Of a DNA stretch of 8,190 bases, positions 5,319 through 8,190 are shown one piece after another. The translations under genes were made by a program, and so were the position numbers. The stretch's first letter is position 1. Each line of letters starts with the position of its first letter. The notes beneath the pieces were generated by a model. The model made no database searches. It saw only the letters and a program-made list of their open reading frames with translations, and was not told where the DNA came from. The DNA comes from Bacteroidales bacterium (GTDB lineage Bacteria > Bacteroidota > Bacteroidia > Bacteroidales > UBA10428). The stretch is taken from contig DNTK01000044.1 of assembly GCA_003508755.1 (NCBI GenBank), forward strand, positions 1 through 8,190, in the 5' to 3' direction.

Positions 5319-7598
5319 ATGGAAATCGACACTAGAAGGGGCACCAACTGGCCGGTTATTATAGCTTTCATTATTTCATTTATCATCTTTTTGGTTGGTA
5401 TTTTAATCAGTATTATTAATACATCAGATGTAGTAATTACATTTGAGTCGATCGGACAACTAATTACAGGAAACAAATACCTGTGGTTACTGTTGCTACA
5501 ATTAATTATTTTTCCTGTGGCTGTTTATTTCTACAATAAGTACATAATTGGCTTATTACAAAAACTGAGCACACAGCTTTCCGAACAAGTAAAAAAGGAA
5601 CAATTTATTAGCCAATATGTCGATAACTTAATTCACGAAAAGTACGATATCGCTTTTGATGATGTCGATGAAAAAGACACACTTAGCCTGTCGTTAAATA
5701 ATCTTCTCGATACGCTTAAGCGAAATAAAGACCTTGTAGACAAGCAACGTAAAGAAGATGAAAACAGAAACTGGCATGCAGAAGGCCAGGCAAAGTTTGG
5801 TGAAATACTAAGAAGTAACAACGACTTCGACGCCCTTGCATTTAATGTTATAAAAGATCTCACTAATTATGTTGGAGCAATCCAGGGAGGATTTTACCAT
5901 CTGGAAGATAAGGGAACGGAAAAATACTTCGACCTGGTAGCTTTCTATGCTTATGGCCGAAAAAAGTATGCCGATGAAAAAATCCCCTTTGGCCGGGGAC
6001 TAATCAGCACTGCAATTAAAGAAGGTAAAACCATTCATATGAAGAAAGTTCCGGAAGGCTACATTCGAGTTACTTCCGGATTGGGACATTCTATACCAAA
6101 ACAATTGGTTGTTGTACCGTTAACTTCTGATGGCCAATCTTTTGGAGTTATAGAGATCGCTACACTATCAGAATTCACCACCGACCACATAGAATTTATC
6201 AATAAGGTTTGTGAAAGCACAGCCTCTACTCTCTCTACCGTTCGAATGAATATGCAGACAGCTAAATTGCTGGAAGAATCAAATGAGCAAGCCCAGGCAC
6301 TGGCCTCACAGGAAGAGGAAATGAGGCAAAACATGGAAGAGCTTAAAGCCACACAAGAGGAAGCTGCTAGGCAGGCTGAGCAATTCATGAAACTCGAATC
6401 AACAGTGAATCACACCATGATTCGTGCTGAATATAGCATGAATGGCACACTGTTATATGCCAATACGAACTTTCTGAAAAAACTCGAATATACTTCCAAT
6501 GCCCAGGTCGAAGGTAAGAGCATATCTATGTTCATTGCCAGTAAGGATAAAGAATGGTTCGATAGTATTTGGGATAAGTTATCAAAAGGTGGAAGACATT
6601 TCGAGGGATACATGAAACATGTAACGCGCACAGGCAAAGACCTTTGGACAATGGCTACCTATACATGTATCAGAAATGAAGAAGGTGAGGCCGAAAAAAT
6701 CCTGTTCCTGGCACTAGACACAACAGAACAAAAGAAGCTCATGCTCAACCTCGAAGGATTTATGGAAGCTGTAGACCGTTCGAGTATTAAAATTGAATTC
6801 GATATCAATGGCAATATAAAAAGCTTTAGCGATTCATTCCTGTTTTTATTTAAGTACAAAGAAAAAGAAACACAAAAGCTGAATGTTTTTGACCTTATTG
6901 ACTCCCTTGAGCTCGAAACCTTCAATAAAAAATGGGAAAGCATCGTAAACGGAATCAATTTTGAAGGACAATTTAAGGTTCAAACAAAAACAAAAGAAGA
7001 AAGCTGGATACAAGGCGCATTCAGTGCTGTTTACAACATGTATGATGAGGTTGATAAAGTAATCTTTATTGGAAATGACAATACACGTCAGAAAAAAATG
7101 GAGATGGAATTCATTAACCAAAATGATATTCTCAAGAAACAAGAAATCCTGCTAAAAGAATCGGAAAAAGAACTTAACCGCAAATTACGCCAGGCAAAAC
7201 AAGAAATGCAGGAACAGTTTAAGGAAATAGAAAACACCAAAATTAGAAATGAAAGAACGTTAGAAGGTGCATTGGATTCAATTCTTCAAACTACCAAAGA
7301 CAATAAGATTATTTTCTACAATAAAGCAGCGGAGAATTTACTGGGCTATAAAAAAGATGAAGTGATGGGGCAAACAATCGATATGCTTTTTACCAAAGAG
7401 ATAATTGAAAATAATGATTTCGTTGGCCGCTATGTAAAAGCTGATGGAGAAAAACTAGTTGGTGTTCGCACAGAAATAAAAATGAAACATAAAAACGGGA
7501 ATGAACTTCCTGTACTAATATTGTTATCGAAGGCTCAGGTCGATAAAGAAACAACCTATACTGCATTCATCCAAACCATTGAGGTTGAGTTATTCTAA
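5319..7598 (+). CDS. Membrane GAF and triple-PAS sensor protein without output domain
   Basis: The 759 residues begin with two membrane helices (about 13-33 and 53-71) around a loop of only about 19 residues, so sensing is probably cytoplasmic. Next come a HAMP-like helical linker (about 74-140), a GAF domain (about 155-310), a Gln/Glu-rich coiled coil containing RQNMEELKATQEE (318-356), PAS 1 (about 362-470), PAS 2 (about 482-592), a second coiled coil (595-648), and PAS 3 (about 649-752; FYNKAAENLLGYKKDEVMGQ is typical). The chain ends EVELF with no kinase, GGDEF, phosphatase or receptor signalling hairpin. It probably passes signals by protein contact, perhaps to the kinase gene 31 bases downstream or to the Che proteins upstream. 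GAF and PAS domains bind small ligands or cofactors; I see nothing that identifies one. Domain limits are by eye; PAS 2 is the least certain. Confidence 0.88.
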   Translation: MEIDTRRGTNWPVIIAFIISFIIFLVGILISIINTSDVVITFESIGQLITGNKYLWLLLLQLIIFPVAVYFYNKYIIGLLQKLSTQLSEQVKKEQFISQYVDNLIHEKYDIAFDDVDEKDTLSLSLNNLLDTLKRNKDLVDKQRKEDENRNWHAEGQAKFGEILRSNNDFDALAFNVIKDLTNYVGAIQGGFYHLEDKGTEKYFDLVAFYAYGRKKYADEKIPFGRGLISTAIKEGKTIHMKKVPEGYIRVTSGLGHSIPKQLVVVPLTSDGQSFGVIEIATLSEFTTDHIEFINKVCESTASTLSTVRMNMQTAKLLEESNEQAQALASQEEEMRQNMEELKATQEEAARQAEQFMKLESTVNHTMIRAEYSMNGTLLYANTNFLKKLEYTSNAQVEGKSISMFIASKDKEWFDSIWDKLSKGGRHFEGYMKHVTRTGKDLWTMATYTCIRNEEGEAEKILFLALDTTEQKKLMLNLEGFMEAVDRSSIKIEFDINGNIKSFSDSFLFLFKYKEKETQKLNVFDLIDSLELETFNKKWESIVNGINFEGQFKVQTKTKEESWIQGAFSAVYNMYDEVDKVIFIGNDNTRQKKMEMEFINQNDILKKQEILLKESEKELNRKLRQAKQEMQEQFKEIENTKIRNERTLEGALDSILQTTKDNKIIFYNKAAENLLGYKKDEVMGQTIDMLFTKEIIENNDFVGRYVKADGEKLVGVRTEIKMKHKNGNELPVLILLSKAQVDKETTYTAFIQTIEVELF

Positions 7599-7599
7599 G

Positions 7600-7633
7600 A
7601 CATAGTGCCTGAAAATAAATGTGTTTTCTATGT
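7600..7633 (+). promoter_or_regulatory. Possible hairpin over the start of the downstream kinase gene
   Basis: ACATAG (7600-7605) is the exact inverse complement of CTATGT (7628-7633), and AAAA (7612-7615) can pair with TTTT (7624-7627) inside it. The right arm contains the ATG (7630-7632) of the next gene. The stem is short and interrupted by a six-base bulge, so it could be chance in AT-rich DNA. Confidence 0.2.
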
Positions 7634-8190
7634 TAAGAAAAAAGAACCAAAAGAAGGATCTACAAAATAAAATTGAGCGATTAGAGAAAGAAAACAACCA
7701 ACTTAAAACCAGGTCGCAAGAGTCAAAAAAACTAAATGTTTCTGCGCATAATCTCTCGCTTTATTTTGCTACAGAGCAGATAGATATACTCATCTATAAT
7801 CCGGATAACGAACAACTGGAAAAGCTTGATAGTTCAATTCAACTAAATGTTCTGTTCTCTCTACCAAAAAACAGAGAAGAATTAATCGATATCATTCCTT
7901 ATGATGAACAGGAACAATTCCGCAATGGCCTGAATAAAATTGGTTCTAAATCACCCTTCAAATACCAGGGGAAAATTCATTTAGTAAAGGATGGAGTTAA
8001 AGAAACAAAACAAGTTGAAATTGTTCTGATAAATAATAGCCACACCGTTACAATTGTTTTTAAGGACATCAGTTTATTCCTAAAACAAAAAAGAGAGCTC
8101 AGCAAAGTAAAAGAAAAAATTGATGAATCAGATAAACTAAAATCCGCACTTCTTGCCAATGTTTCCCATCAGATACGTACTCCCTTAAAC
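7630..8190 (+). CDS. Sensor histidine kinase, 3' end outside window
   Basis: An open frame of 187 codons runs from ATG 7630 to the window end without a stop. Residues 1-40 are a basic then coiled-coil segment; about 45-155 form a probable divergent PAS-like sensor region (ATEQIDILIYNPDN, then strands ending TIVFKDIS). A helix then leads into the HisKA H-box, LLANVSHQIRTPLN, with the phosphoacceptor His180 (CAT, 8167-8169). The catalytic ATPase domain must lie beyond 8190. The residue after the His is Gln rather than the commoner Glu or Asp. No membrane helix is seen, so it is probably cytoplasmic. GTG 7621 is an alternative start adding three residues; the in-frame TAG at 7603-7605 rules out longer forms. 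The 31-base gap suggests cotranscription with the GAF/PAS sensor, possibly its input partner. Confidence 0.88.
   Translation, partial: MLRKKNQKKDLQNKIERLEKENNQLKTRSQESKKLNVSAHNLSLYFATEQIDILIYNPDNEQLEKLDSSIQLNVLFSLPKNREELIDIIPYDEQEQFRNGLNKIGSKSPFKYQGKIHLVKDGVKETKQVEIVLINNSHTVTIVFKDISLFLKQKRELSKVKEKIDESDKLKSALLANVSHQIRTPLN

Noticed and set aside
6270..6386. MCP signalling domain in the GAF/PAS protein
   Set aside because: The coiled coil lacks the hairpin-tip sequence typical of receptors (the conserved Glu/Ala/Arg-rich tip); only Glx-rich heptads are present.
171..7142. Open frames of 60-111 codons on the minus strand throughout the window
   Set aside because: All lie opposite confidently identified + strand genes, lack recognisable motifs or spacing of their own, and look like shadows of AT-rich coding sequence.

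Overview
The window is a dense block of genes, all on the + strand, that reads as the adaptation and response part of a chemosensory (Che) cluster followed by sensor and histidine-kinase genes. The likely host is an anaerobic or marine-type member of the Bacteroidota. The DNA is AT-rich, start codons follow A-rich leaders rather than properly spaced Shine-Dalgarno sites, and the big GAF/PAS sensor has a coiled coil of a style I associate with that phylum. This assignment is inference; no rRNA or other marker gene is present.

Region 1 (1-924) is the 3' end of a gene for a long helical, coiled-coil protein of unknown family. It stops at TAA 835-837, but the same frame stays open for 28 more codons of coding-like sequence (charged linker ending in DEVELF) up to a second TAA at 922-924, 16 bases before cheY. 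This looks like a nonsense change or a readthrough site.

Region 2 (941-5174) is a tight operon: cheY, cheW, cheR, a degenerate histidine kinase, cheD, cheB. Gaps are 11, 36, 2, -4 and 19 bases. CheR and CheB would methylate and demethylate receptors, CheD would deamidate receptor glutamines, CheW would couple receptors to CheA, and CheY would carry the output. Neither cheA, a classical receptor (MCP) signalling domain, nor cheC is in the window. The kinase-like gene between cheR and cheD has an intact ATP-binding domain, but asparagine stands where the phosphoacceptor histidine should be.

Region 3 (5175-5318) is the only sizeable gap. It is very AT-rich and probably holds a promoter for the next genes.

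Region 4 (5319-8190) has a 759-residue membrane protein with two TM helices, a HAMP-like linker, a GAF domain and three PAS domains but no recognisable output domain. Its C-terminus, EVELF, matches the end of the readthrough extension in region 1. It is followed by a histidine kinase cut off by the window end just after its H-box (SHQIRTPLN).

The most unusual points are the stop plus in-frame tail, the EVELF ending shared by two unrelated proteins, the His-less kinase embedded among adaptation genes, and the receptor-like GAF/PAS protein without an output domain.
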